64,000 nucleotides of DNA, from the NCBI RefSeq assembly GCF_013377885.1, contig NZ_JABKAU010000023.1:1-64000 (forward strand), written 5' to 3'. The stretch is from Hymenobacter lapidiphilus. Its GTDB lineage: Bacteria > Bacteroidota > Bacteroidia > Cytophagales > Hymenobacteraceae. Made by a program: the position numbers and the translations under genes. Of this stretch, positions 17,729-24,371 are shown in pieces (within the stretch, counting starts at the first letter, position 1; each line of letters starts with the position of its first letter). The notes under the pieces were generated by a model, which ran no database searches, was not told the DNA's origin, and saw nothing but the letters and a program-made list of their open reading frames with translations.

Positions 17729-17736
17729 TATCTTTG
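17729..17736 (+). promoter_or_regulatory. Candidate -7 box of the higBA promoter
   Basis: TATCTTTG matches the Bacteroidota consensus TAnnTTTG exactly. It ends 4 bp before the HigB ATG at 17741, which would place the transcript start at or next to the start codon (leaderless). No good -33 TTG was seen. Confidence 0.4.
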
Positions 17737-17740
17737 GGGC

Positions 17741-18034
17741 ATGGTCGTCATTTCCCAGAAGCCGCTGCGGGAGTTTTGGGAGCAGCACCCCGACGCGAAA
17801 GAAGCGCTGAGTGCCTGGTACGCCTTCGTGCAGGAAAGCGACTGGGCCCGGCACGCGGACGTAATCCGGGACTACAACACGGCCGACTACACCCGCGACG
17901 GGCGCTACGTGTTCAACATCCGCGGCAACCGCTACCGCTTGGTGGCCCGGGTGCACTTCGCCACCCGTACCGTGTTCATCCGCTTTGTCGGCACGCACCA
18001 GCAGTACGACCGCATCAACGCCGACACCATTTAA
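17741..18034 (+). CDS. HigB family mRNA-interferase toxin
   Basis: The 97-aa protein matches the HigB toxin family: an N-terminal REFWEQHPDAKEALSAWY segment, then YVFNIRGNRYRLVARVHF and the closing RFVGTHQQYDRINADTI motif. HigB cleaves mRNA on translating ribosomes when not bound by HigA. Toxin-first order and 39-bp spacing to the antitoxin are typical of higBA. It is a cassette gene just after R7; toxin-antitoxin pairs are common stabilising cargo in cassette arrays. Confidence 0.92.
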   Translation: MVVISQKPLREFWEQHPDAKEALSAWYAFVQESDWARHADVIRDYNTADYTRDGRYVFNIRGNRYRLVARVHFATRTVFIRFVGTHQQYDRINADTI

Positions 18035-18073
18035 CCAGCCCTACACTCGCTCACGTTTTAGCAGCCGATTCCC

Positions 18074-18421
18074 ATGGACATTCGCACCCCCGCCGATTAC
18101 CAGCAGGCCCTGGACCAGTTCACGGCCTGGATGGACCACGAACCCGCCGACCTGGCGCCCATGCTCGCGCTGCGCGACGCCATCAGTGCCTACGAGAAGG
18201 GCCAGGGCTACGAACTGCCCGCCCCCCAGACCCTGGTGGGGCGCTTGGAGCTGGAGATGTACCGGCGCAAGCTCAACAAGAAAAACCTGGCCGCCCTGCT
18301 CGACATCCCGGCCTCGCGCCTGAGCGACGTGTTGCAGGGCCGGCGCATCAACCTGGACCTGGCCAAGCGCCTCTACAAGCGCCTGGGTATTCCCGCCGAA
18401 TTCATTTTAGAGGCCGCTTAA
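18074..18421 (+). CDS. HigA family antitoxin with HTH
   Basis: The 115-aa protein has an N-terminal helical arm (DYQQALDQFTAWMDHEPADL) and a C-terminal XRE-type helix-turn-helix (LNKKNLAALLDIPASRLSDVLQGRRINLDLAKRLYKRLGI). It should neutralise HigB by complex formation and repress the pair's promoter. It follows higB on the same strand, and both are GC-rich. The stop codon is 24 bp before a partial border repeat. Confidence 0.92.
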   Translation: MDIRTPADYQQALDQFTAWMDHEPADLAPMLALRDAISAYEKGQGYELPAPQTLVGRLELEMYRRKLNKKNLAALLDIPASRLSDVLQGRRINLDLAKRLYKRLGIPAEFILEAA

Positions 18422-18445
18422 CGGTTCTGATCAGGCACAGGGCGC

Positions 18446-18466
18446 GTTCAGAAATAGGAGGGTTTC
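18446..18466 (+). repeat. Partial cassette-border repeat between higA and the redoxin gene
   Basis: GTTCAGAAATAGGAGGGTTTC matches the distal part of R10 (CAGTTGAAGGAGGGTTTC) but lacks the AAACGGTC core. It sits where a border would be expected between the HigBA and redoxin cassettes, so it may be a deleted copy. Confidence 0.45.
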
Positions 18467-18471
18467 TGTAA

Positions 18472-18520
18472 CAGCCGCAGTCGAAAAAAGCTAAAAGGGA
18501 TTCGACTTTGGCTGCTCTGT
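18472..18520. terminator. Candidate bidirectional terminator between higA and the redoxin gene
   Basis: An imperfect inverted repeat pairs CAGCCGCAGTCGAA on the left with TTCGACTTTGGCTGCT on the right around AAAAAGCTAAAAGGGA. It lies between convergent genes. Confidence 0.4.
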
Positions 18521-18530
18521 TGGCCACGCC

Positions 18531-19256
18531 CTACTTGATCAACGTGAGGGCCGCGTTAAAGTCGCGGTCATCCACCGCTTTGGCACCCGTTCCCCCCGGA
18601 AGGGGCGGCATCCCCTCGACAATGTCGCGAATAACGCCTTCCCGGTCCACAAAGATGCTGAGTGGGTAGCTGGTAGTGAACTGGTTGCAATACGCCTGGG
18701 CCCCGACCAAATGGCGAAACGTAAAGGACCGCTTTTGCAAAAAGGCGCGCACTTTCTCCCCGCTCTCGTACGTCAGGGCCAGGAAGACAACCGCCGCGTT
18801 GGCCGGATCGGCCTGAATGCGGTTGAGAGCGGGCATCTCCGCTACGCAAGGAGCACACGTGGTGAACCAGAGGTTTAGCACCATGGCTTGGCCGCGTAAG
18901 CTGTTTGATTCGAGGGGCCGGCCGGCCGTGTCGAAGAGCACGAACGCGGGCAAGGGGCGTCCGATAAAGGAGGCGTAGCGTTTTCGATTCTCCCATACGC
19001 CCGCCGTCGCCCCTTGCAGGATAATCTCGTGGATCAAGGTATCGTGCCGCGCGAGGGTGGATTTTATCTTTTTGGCAAACGTAAATCCCACAGCCTTTCC
19101 CTTTTCGTTTTGCGCCTGTACCAGCGAATCCACTTGCTGGGCCGTCCACAGCCGTGGGCCACTGCTCTTGTAGCGTACGATTTGGGCTTGGCTCAGGGAG
19201 GCTAGCAGGAAAAGGGCCAGCCCGCAAGTGGTGCCGAGCAAGGGGGGGAAGGACAC
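18531..19256 (-). CDS. TlpA-like thioredoxin-fold protein, exported
   Basis: The product has an N-terminal hydrophobic export signal (GLALFLLASLSQAQ) and a thioredoxin-like domain with active site TTCAPCVAEMPALN in the AhpC-TSA/TlpA arrangement, followed by PLSIFVDREGVIRDIVEGMP containing the cis-Pro region. It probably acts in thiol-disulfide exchange in the periplasm. The start is uncertain: the frame is open to a TTG at 19310, and a GTG at 19256 gives the neater signal peptide used here; no ATG is available. It shares the R7-R8 interval with higBA, separated by a partial repeat. Confidence 0.8.
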   Translation of the reverse strand: MSFPPLLGTTCGLALFLLASLSQAQIVRYKSSGPRLWTAQQVDSLVQAQNEKGKAVGFTFAKKIKSTLARHDTLIHEIILQGATAGVWENRKRYASFIGRPLPAFVLFDTAGRPLESNSLRGQAMVLNLWFTTCAPCVAEMPALNRIQADPANAAVVFLALTYESGEKVRAFLQKRSFTFRHLVGAQAYCNQFTTSYPLSIFVDREGVIRDIVEGMPPLPGGTGAKAVDDRDFNAALTLIK

Positions 19257-19325
19257 AGAGTAGGGAAAAGGAGTGGGCCGGCTATTTCTGAAAAGGTAAG
19301 AACTAAGCAATGGAGTTCAAGGCTC

Positions 19326-19378
19326 GTTCAGCGAAACGGTCCGAAGGTAAACGTGCCCCGCTCAGTTGAATGAGCGGT
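19326..19378 (+). repeat. Cassette-border repeat R8
   Basis: The core at 19326-19341 is GTTCA-GCG-AAACGGTC, then CGAAGGTAAACG as in R5. The right half is a perfect 7-bp hairpin, CCGCTCA (19358-19364) and TGAGCGG (19371-19377), with loop GTTGAA. Confidence 0.9.
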
Positions 19379-19433
19379 AAATTGGCCCCCGGCTAAACGA
19401 CATTTCCTCCCCGTCCCCCCCCCTCACGATTGC

Positions 19434-19892
19434 ATGAAAGGCCTCGTCATACCCCGTACATCCGTGCTCTACGCCCTGTGCCTGTGCGGCCTGGTGTCGT
19501 GCACCGCCGCCCGGGTCAAAGGCGATATGTACGTCTTCGAAGCGAACCGGACTTCCCGGATCCCGGTCTCGCTCACGCACTTGCAAAACGAGTACTACCT
19601 CAAAACCATCTACCTACGTCAAAAGCGCTTCGACCGCCTGCAGCACCTGCTCGCCACCCAAAGGGTGGCCAGACCGGACAAAGACCGCTACGACCTCAAC
19701 GCGCGCATGTACCTGGTGTTTGTCTACCGGGGGGACACTACTGAAATCGCCGTGGACCGGGGGGCGACCGTGTGTTACGACTGGCAGTGTTACCAAATCG
19801 ATCGGGACGCGGCGCGGTGGATAAGCCGGCTGTTTACCGCGAAAGAGAAAAAGAGGTACGTTCCGATCGCCTTTTCGATGCTGCCGAAATGA
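19434..19892 (+). CDS. Small lipoprotein, cassette cargo
   Basis: The 152-aa protein has a signal peptide with lipobox GLVSC near residue 23, so it should be an envelope lipoprotein. The mature domain includes DMYVFEANRTSRIPVSL, a basic region (YLRQKRFDRLQ) and two cysteines in VCYDWQCYQI that could pair outside the cytoplasm. No family is recognised. It is the sole gene between R8 and R9, on the repeat strand. Confidence 0.65.
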   Translation: MKGLVIPRTSVLYALCLCGLVSCTAARVKGDMYVFEANRTSRIPVSLTHLQNEYYLKTIYLRQKRFDRLQHLLATQRVARPDKDRYDLNARMYLVFVYRGDTTEIAVDRGATVCYDWQCYQIDRDAARWISRLFTAKEKKRYVPIAFSMLPK

Positions 19893-20022
19893 CGCCGGGC
19901 GCAGGTCGCGGGTCGGCACAGGCCGCTTGAGGGGGACAAGCCGCGCGTGACAACGACCGCCTTCGAAACGCACAAGTAACCCAATCGGCCCGTATCGGTA
20001 TCAGAAGATAACGGATCCTTGT

Positions 20023-20070
20023 GTTCAGTCAAACGGTCTAATCAGCGCTGATTGCCCTCAATCGGGTAAT
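20023..20070 (+). repeat. Cassette-border repeat R9
   Basis: The core at 20023-20038 is GTTCA-GTC-AAACGGTC. The hairpin that follows is a perfect palindrome AATCAGCGCTGATT (20040-20053). The distal end overlaps the 3' end of the CPCC gene. Confidence 0.8.
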
Positions 20071-20321
20071 TCGTCCGCTAACGGCCGGCGAACGTGCGGC
20101 TGCATGCCGGGTTCGCAGCTACCGTGCTGGGCGAAGTGCTGGCGCGCTTGTTCCAAGCTAAGCATGTTGGCCCCGCCGGCGTACGTGGGGTTGCCCAGCT
20201 GTACGCCATCGTCTTCCCAAAAGCACACGGGGCAAATGTCGAAGGTGTTATCCGGTGGAGTCTCCAGAGTGTAGAAGCCACAACATGGGCAGGGGTAGTT
20301 TCCGTGACGGTTTGGGGTCAT
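20058..20321 (-). CDS. CPCC family cysteine-rich protein
   Basis: The 87-aa protein starts MTPNRHGNYPCPCCGFYTLE and continues with TFDICPVCFWEDDGVQLGNP, the hallmark paired CPxC knuckles of the CPCC family, probably binding one zinc. A downstream ANMLSLEQARQHFAQHG helix and a PHVRRPLADELPD tail are typical. Such proteins recur in toxin-immunity loci, though their role is unproven. The longer frame to 20492 would cross repeat R10 and is rejected. It is alone between R9 and R10, the shortest cassette (about 0.32 kb). Confidence 0.85.
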   Translation of the reverse strand: MTPNRHGNYPCPCCGFYTLETPPDNTFDICPVCFWEDDGVQLGNPTYAGGANMLSLEQARQHFAQHGSCEPGMQPHVRRPLADELPD

Positions 20322-20344
20322 GGCCCAAAGGAACAGAGTAATAT

Positions 20345-20398
20345 GTTCAGCCAAACGGTGGCAAGGTAAACCCGGGCAATCAGTTGAAGGAGGGTTTC
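20345..20398 (+). repeat. Cassette-border repeat R10
   Basis: The core at 20345-20360 is GTTCA-GCC-AAACGGTG (last base changed). The right half has AAACCC (20368-20373) facing GGGTTT (20392-20397) around CAATCAGTTGAAGGA. Confidence 0.85.
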
Positions 20399-20499
20399 GG
20401 GAAGCGGATGGCATGAATAGGCAGAAATTACCAACGTATCGTGTATCTACAACCTTACACGAAGAGCTACCTTGTAGGGAGCAACGTTCCAAATTCCGT

Positions 20500-20985
20500 A
20501 TGACTTCAAGAGTAGTGGCTTCATCTTATGTGATCAATTTCCCTGATCATGACTTCGATGATAACGCTATCATGGCTTTGCTTAAAGCGGAAGCAGACAT
20601 CCTGCTTCAAGAATTTGCGATAGCCTCGCTGGCCGATTGGGAAATCCTTTTCCATGCCATCTATGGCAACAGACCCGCAATTGGTGTCGCTACCAGCATG
20701 CCTTCTTACATACAGGAGAAGCAAAAGCTTCTAATTATTCATATTCCTATTCCCACCCGCGATATTGTTCCCTGGGGCGTTGATCCAAAGCAGCATATAC
20801 GACTTGGTGTACACCCCAATGAAGATAAATACATTAAACCCCTGCCGGTCCATTTTACTGATTTCACGAATCAAACCGACTACCTAGTAGACTCTATGCG
20901 CCGCGCAATAGCCTGTTGCTTTGAGAACGGATTTAGAGTCAATAGCATCCCTATAAAGGCAAAACACTCGGCAAAGTCGCGCTAA
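20500..20985 (+). CDS. Hypothetical protein, possibly Imm9-like immunity protein
   Basis: The 161-aa soluble protein begins MTSRVVASSYVINFPDHDFD. An upstream in-frame ATG at 20413 would add 29 residues that look unlike the rest; the start at 20500 is preferred but not certain. The central segment KLLIIHIPIPTRDIVPWGVDP resembles what I recall of Imm9-type immunity proteins; I hold this loosely. It is the only gene between R10 and the degenerate copy R11. Codon use is more AT-rich than in the housekeeping genes that follow, consistent with acquisition. Confidence 0.55.
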   Translation: MTSRVVASSYVINFPDHDFDDNAIMALLKAEADILLQEFAIASLADWEILFHAIYGNRPAIGVATSMPSYIQEKQKLLIIHIPIPTRDIVPWGVDPKQHIRLGVHPNEDKYIKPLPVHFTDFTNQTDYLVDSMRRAIACCFENGFRVNSIPIKAKHSAKSR

Positions 20986-21005
20986 TGCCAGATACGATTC
21001 CTACA

Positions 21006-21042
21006 GTTTAGCAAAAGGGTGATTTGAGTAAACTGAAGGTCT
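21006..21042 (+). repeat. Degenerate cassette-border repeat R11
   Basis: GTTTA-GCA-AAAGGGTG (21006-21021) matches 10 of 13 fixed core positions, followed by GAGTAAACTGAAGG. It would be the right boundary of the second island. Confidence 0.4.
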
Positions 21043-21153
21043 CATAACACTTTACAAACGGTCGTCTATAAAACATTATAAGTCGGCCTTACTGTAGGAG
21101 GCCACTTGATACGCGGAATGTCGTGCCTCCTGGTAATAACAACCTGATTTTCC

Positions 21154-21693
21154 TTAAAACATAGCCACGGCCTCGCGCTTTATGGCCAGGATGGCGGCGG
21201 CCGTAGGGTCGGGTAACTCGTCGTTCATCATCGTTTCGAGGATGCGGCGGGCCAGCTCGGAGCCGCGGGCTTCGGCGGGGTTGGGCAGCTTCTGAAACTG
21301 GCTGCTGATGAGGTTGCTGACGCTGTTCTGGGCCAGCCGAACGGCCGCCCAGGTTTCGGGCTGCATGTACAGCTGCTGGCTGAGGTTGTGCTCCACTTCG
21401 GCCCGAATTTCCTGCAGCAGCAGCCGGTGGTAATCGGCCGCCGGAAGGTTGGCGCTGGTGATGCGCACCAGCAGGTTTTGGGGGCTGAGGCGCTCCAGCA
21501 ACAACGTAACGCGCTCCAGGGCCTGCAGGCGCAGCGGCAAGGTGGTTTTGCTGGCTTCCAGGCGCATTTCCAGCAGGCGGCGCTGCTGCTCACGCTCCAG
21601 AAATTGCTGAAACAGAAAGTAGATGGCACCGGCCACGATAAGGGCCGGCAGAATAATTTTGAGCAGGTCGAAGATATAGGCGGTAGTGTCCAT
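21154..21693 (-). CDS. Conserved hypothetical, single-helix membrane protein
   Basis: The 179-aa protein starts MDTTAYIFDLLKIILPALIV, with one TM helix at about residues 10-30, then a long charged helical region (QQFLEREQQRRLLEMRLEAS) likely forming a coiled coil. The C-terminal half is helical and soluble. The ATG at 21693 places the membrane anchor correctly; the longer frame to 21810 is unlikely. It is divergent from the Fe-S carrier gene. No function can be assigned. Confidence 0.75.
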   Translation of the reverse strand: MDTTAYIFDLLKIILPALIVAGAIYFLFQQFLEREQQRRLLEMRLEASKTTLPLRLQALERVTLLLERLSPQNLLVRITSANLPAADYHRLLLQEIRAEVEHNLSQQLYMQPETWAAVRLAQNSVSNLISSQFQKLPNPAEARGSELARRILETMMNDELPDPTAAAILAIKREAVAMF

Positions 21694-21875
21694 GCAGCCG
21701 ATTAAAAGAAGAAGCGAGTACCTAAGCAGTACCTGGGGCAATTCGTTGCGGAGGCAAAGATAGGCGGTGAACCGCCGGAGCCAAGCCGTTGTTGTAGCCT
21801 CGAACGCCACCCTCCCGCCATGTAGTGTGCCGGGCGGCCGCCAGCAAGGTGTGGCCCCAACTACGGGCGGCGTTG

Positions 21876-21883
21876 TATCTTTG
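21876..21883 (+). promoter_or_regulatory. Candidate -7 box of the Fe-S carrier promoter
   Basis: TATCTTTG matches the Bacteroidota TAnnTTTG consensus within GTTGTATCTTTGCC, 29 bp before the ATG at 21912. The -33 element is weak. Confidence 0.5.
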
Positions 21884-21911
21884 CCCCACTTCTTCTAAAA
21901 CCGAACGCATT

Positions 21912-22265
21912 ATGGCAACGGCCGTTTCTACCAAACTTGCTCCCATCAGCCTCACTCCCCGCGCCCTGGAGGAGGTTCGCAATATTCTCGTTGAAAAAGC
22001 GGTTCCCGGCGAGTACGGCCTGCGCGTTGGCGTGCAAGGCGGTGGTTGCTCGGGCATGAGCTACCTGCTGGGCTTCGACAAGCCTAAAGAGCAGGACGAA
22101 ACCTTCGACATCGATGGCGTGCTGCTCATCATGGATAAAAAGCACGCCATGTACGTGCTGGGTATGGAAGTCGACTTCCAGGACGGCCTTAACGCCCGCG
22201 GCTTCATTTTCAGCAACCCGCAGGCCAAAAGCACTTGCGGCTGCGGCTCCTCGTTCTCGTCGTAA
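21912..22265 (+). CDS. A-type iron-sulfur carrier (IscA/SufA/ErpA family)
   Basis: The 117-aa HesB-like protein holds the three family cysteines: Cys46 in QGGGCSGMSY and Cys109 and Cys111 in the STCGCGSSF tail. It receives and passes Fe-S clusters in the cytoplasm. Which subtype (ErpA, SufA or IscA) cannot be decided from sequence alone. The ATG at 21912 is used because upstream residues are out of family. It is monocistronic with a strong terminator downstream. Confidence 0.93.
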   Translation: MATAVSTKLAPISLTPRALEEVRNILVEKAVPGEYGLRVGVQGGGCSGMSYLLGFDKPKEQDETFDIDGVLLIMDKKHAMYVLGMEVDFQDGLNARGFIFSNPQAKSTCGCGSSFSS

Positions 22266-22366
22266 GCGCTAGCGGCCGTTACTTTGGTCAGATTCAGCCC
22301 ACCTGCAGCATCCTGCGTACCCTATTTGAGTATCGGTGGCCTGACTACTACCCGCCAATTTTATAA

Positions 22367-22401
22367 AAGAAGCCGCTTCGCCATTGGCGAAGCGGCTTCT
22401 T
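22367..22401. terminator. Bidirectional intrinsic terminator
   Basis: A perfect 16-bp hairpin (arms 22367-22382 and 22386-22401, loop ATT) with A/T-rich flanks lies between the convergent Fe-S carrier and DUF2254 genes. Confidence 0.85.
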
Positions 22402-22404
22402 ACT

Positions 22405-23760
22405 TTAGGGTATCTGCGGTACGGCTGGCAGCAGGGCCTTGGCCAGAAACGCCCGCACCAGCCCCAGCCGGTGGCGGACCTGATCCTGCTCGTATTCGCG
22501 GGTAAGCGTGGTTTCAGTGGCGCGCTCGATCAGGTCGCACTGGCGGCGCAGAGCCTGGCGGCGCTTGTAGGAGCCCGTACGGCGGCCAATCGTTTGGAGG
22601 GCTTTGAGCTGGCGTAGCAATATGGCCACGTTGTCGTCGCCGCTGCTGCGGATCTGGTCGAAGGCCAGCTTCACGAAATCTTCGAAGTTGCGGGTGTGAG
22701 CAATCAGGCGTACCTGGCCGTCGGCGGCACGCAGGGGCTGGTGCAACTCGCGGCTGGCCAGGAAGGCCAGCATAGCCCCCAACCGGTCGACGCAGATAAC
22801 GGCCGTGGTGGTATCGTTGATGCCCGGCGACAGCGCCTTGAGGGCAATATCAACAATCTGGCGGAAGCCAAAAGCCACATCCTGCTGGTCGATGCTGCGT
22901 TGGTTGTCGATGGTGAAATAGCCGTTCAGCTGCTCCTGCTCCTTGTCGGTGGGCAGGCGGTCGGTAGCGTAATAGGCCACCGCCACCAAGGGCGTGTCGA
23001 GGGTTACGAAGTCGCCGAGGCGGTGTTCGAGCCGTATTACAGCGTCGTTTTCGGTGGCAAAATCCAGCAGCTCCTGACTAGCTACCCCCTGCATGTAGCC
23101 GGTGGCGGCGGCTAGCACCAGATGCCAGTTCAGGTCGGTGGTGCGTAACGTTTCCTCCTCTTCCTGATCGGCCTCCTGGCCTACCTGCTTGGGGAAGATT
23201 TTGGTCATGCTGCTAATAGTTTCGTTGGCCGCTTCGGCAATAATATTGGCCGCCTGAATAGACGTAGCAATATGGTGGATGAAGAAAATCAGCATCCCGA
23301 TACTGACCAAGGCCATCAGCAAGGCAAACGACACGGCCAGCGGCGGCACAAACCCCGCGTCATGGTCACTGCTGTCGCGGATCGTGCGCAGTACGATAAG
23401 GCAATACACGAAAATGCTCACGAAAAAGCCCATCACCACCTGGTTGGGCCGGTCGCGCATGAAGTTGCGCAGGATGCGCGAGGTGTACTGCCCCGATACG
23501 GTAGCCAGCGTGGAGAGCGTGAGCGAGAAAATGAGGGCCGCTACCGTAATGGCCGAGCCGGAAATCGAGGAAAGCATACCCCGGGCCCCGCTAGATCCGG
23601 CTCCGAACAGCAGCGGATAGTTGGACGTCCATTTGTTGCTGGTGCTGTTATCGATCAGCACCAGCCCGTAGGCCAGCACCATCGACGAGATGACCATCAG
23701 GGTGGGCACGAACCATAGACTCGCGTTGATGTTAAGCCACCAGCTTTTAATTTTATTCAT
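22405..23760 (-). CDS. DUF2254 family membrane protein
   Basis: The 451-aa protein has about four TM helices in its first 160 residues (WFVPTLMVISSMVLAYGLVL, GSAITVAALIFSLTLSTLAT, FFVSIFVYCLIVL and a fourth near SIGMLIFFIHHI), then a soluble domain with ALKALSPGINDTTTAVICVDRL, the DUF2254 signature. Function is unknown. It heads a minus-strand run after DUF421 and MscS, a grouping that suggests envelope stress or ion handling. Confidence 0.88.
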   Translation of the reverse strand: MNKIKSWWLNINASLWFVPTLMVISSMVLAYGLVLIDNSTSNKWTSNYPLLFGAGSSGARGMLSSISGSAITVAALIFSLTLSTLATVSGQYTSRILRNFMRDRPNQVVMGFFVSIFVYCLIVLRTIRDSSDHDAGFVPPLAVSFALLMALVSIGMLIFFIHHIATSIQAANIIAEAANETISSMTKIFPKQVGQEADQEEEETLRTTDLNWHLVLAAATGYMQGVASQELLDFATENDAVIRLEHRLGDFVTLDTPLVAVAYYATDRLPTDKEQEQLNGYFTIDNQRSIDQQDVAFGFRQIVDIALKALSPGINDTTTAVICVDRLGAMLAFLASRELHQPLRAADGQVRLIAHTRNFEDFVKLAFDQIRSSGDDNVAILLRQLKALQTIGRRTGSYKRRQALRRQCDLIERATETTLTREYEQDQVRHRLGLVRAFLAKALLPAVPQIP

Positions 23761-23826
23761 GGAGAAAATGAGGGGATAACAGGCGTTGGACAGCCTTTGT
23801 GGAAACCGGAGCGGCGCTTCGTTCCG

Positions 23827-24348
23827 TTACGGCTTGGGCACGTTTTTCAGCGCCGAATGCGGGGCGTCGGCCGATTCGTGCTGGAGGGCGTTGAGGGTGC
23901 CGTCGTTTTCGAGCACTACGGCGGCAGCCTCGGCCAGGGAGGCAATGCCCCGCTCGCGCAGACTGGCCAGGATTTCGCCTTCCGTCACGCGCTCCGCTTT
24001 CATTACGGCGTGTAGAAACCGGCCTTGGTACACGAGCAGTGTGGGTTCCGATTTGATGAGTTTATCCACCGTCTGATACCGCACCGATAGCCAAGTAATA
24101 CTGTACTGCAGGCCAATAAGCAGGCCCATACCCAACAGGCCATCGGCCAGGGCTACGCTTTTACTAAGCAAGGTAGAAGCCAGCATGGAGCCCAGGGCTA
24201 CTGTTACGATGAGGTCGAAGGCATTCATTTTGGAGAGCGTGCGCTTGCCGGACGTACGTAGCAGCAAAATGAGACCGATATACACCAGCACGCCAATTAC
24301 TACAATCCGAAGCAGGCTACTCCAATTTGTGAAGAAGAATTTTTCCAT
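23827..24348 (-). CDS. DUF421 (YetF-like) membrane protein
   Basis: The 173-aa protein has three N-terminal TM helices and the DUF421 motifs SGKRTLSKMNAFDLIVTVALGS and KSEPTLLVYQGRFLHAVMKAERVTEGEILASLRERGI. The C-terminal soluble domain resembles the YetF fold. Its role is not established; relatives are often linked to spore or envelope physiology. It lies between MscS and DUF2254 on the same strand and is likely cotranscribed. Confidence 0.9.
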   Translation of the reverse strand: MEKFFFTNWSSLLRIVVIGVLVYIGLILLLRTSGKRTLSKMNAFDLIVTVALGSMLASTLLSKSVALADGLLGMGLLIGLQYSITWLSVRYQTVDKLIKSEPTLLVYQGRFLHAVMKAERVTEGEILASLRERGIASLAEAAAVVLENDGTLNALQHESADAPHSALKNVPKP

Positions 24349-24371
24349 AAGTTTCTGGTGAAGACAGACCC

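Noticed and set aside
315..20398. Border repeats considered as a CRISPR array
   Set aside because: Spacers are far too long and hold whole genes, the repeats are degenerate, and no cas genes are present.
315..20398. Border repeats called outright as integron attC sites
   Set aside because: Orientation and polarity fit, but RYYYAAC/GTTRRRY boxes match only in part (for example CTTCAAC on the reverse strand) and no integron integrase is in the window. Kept as a hypothesis only.
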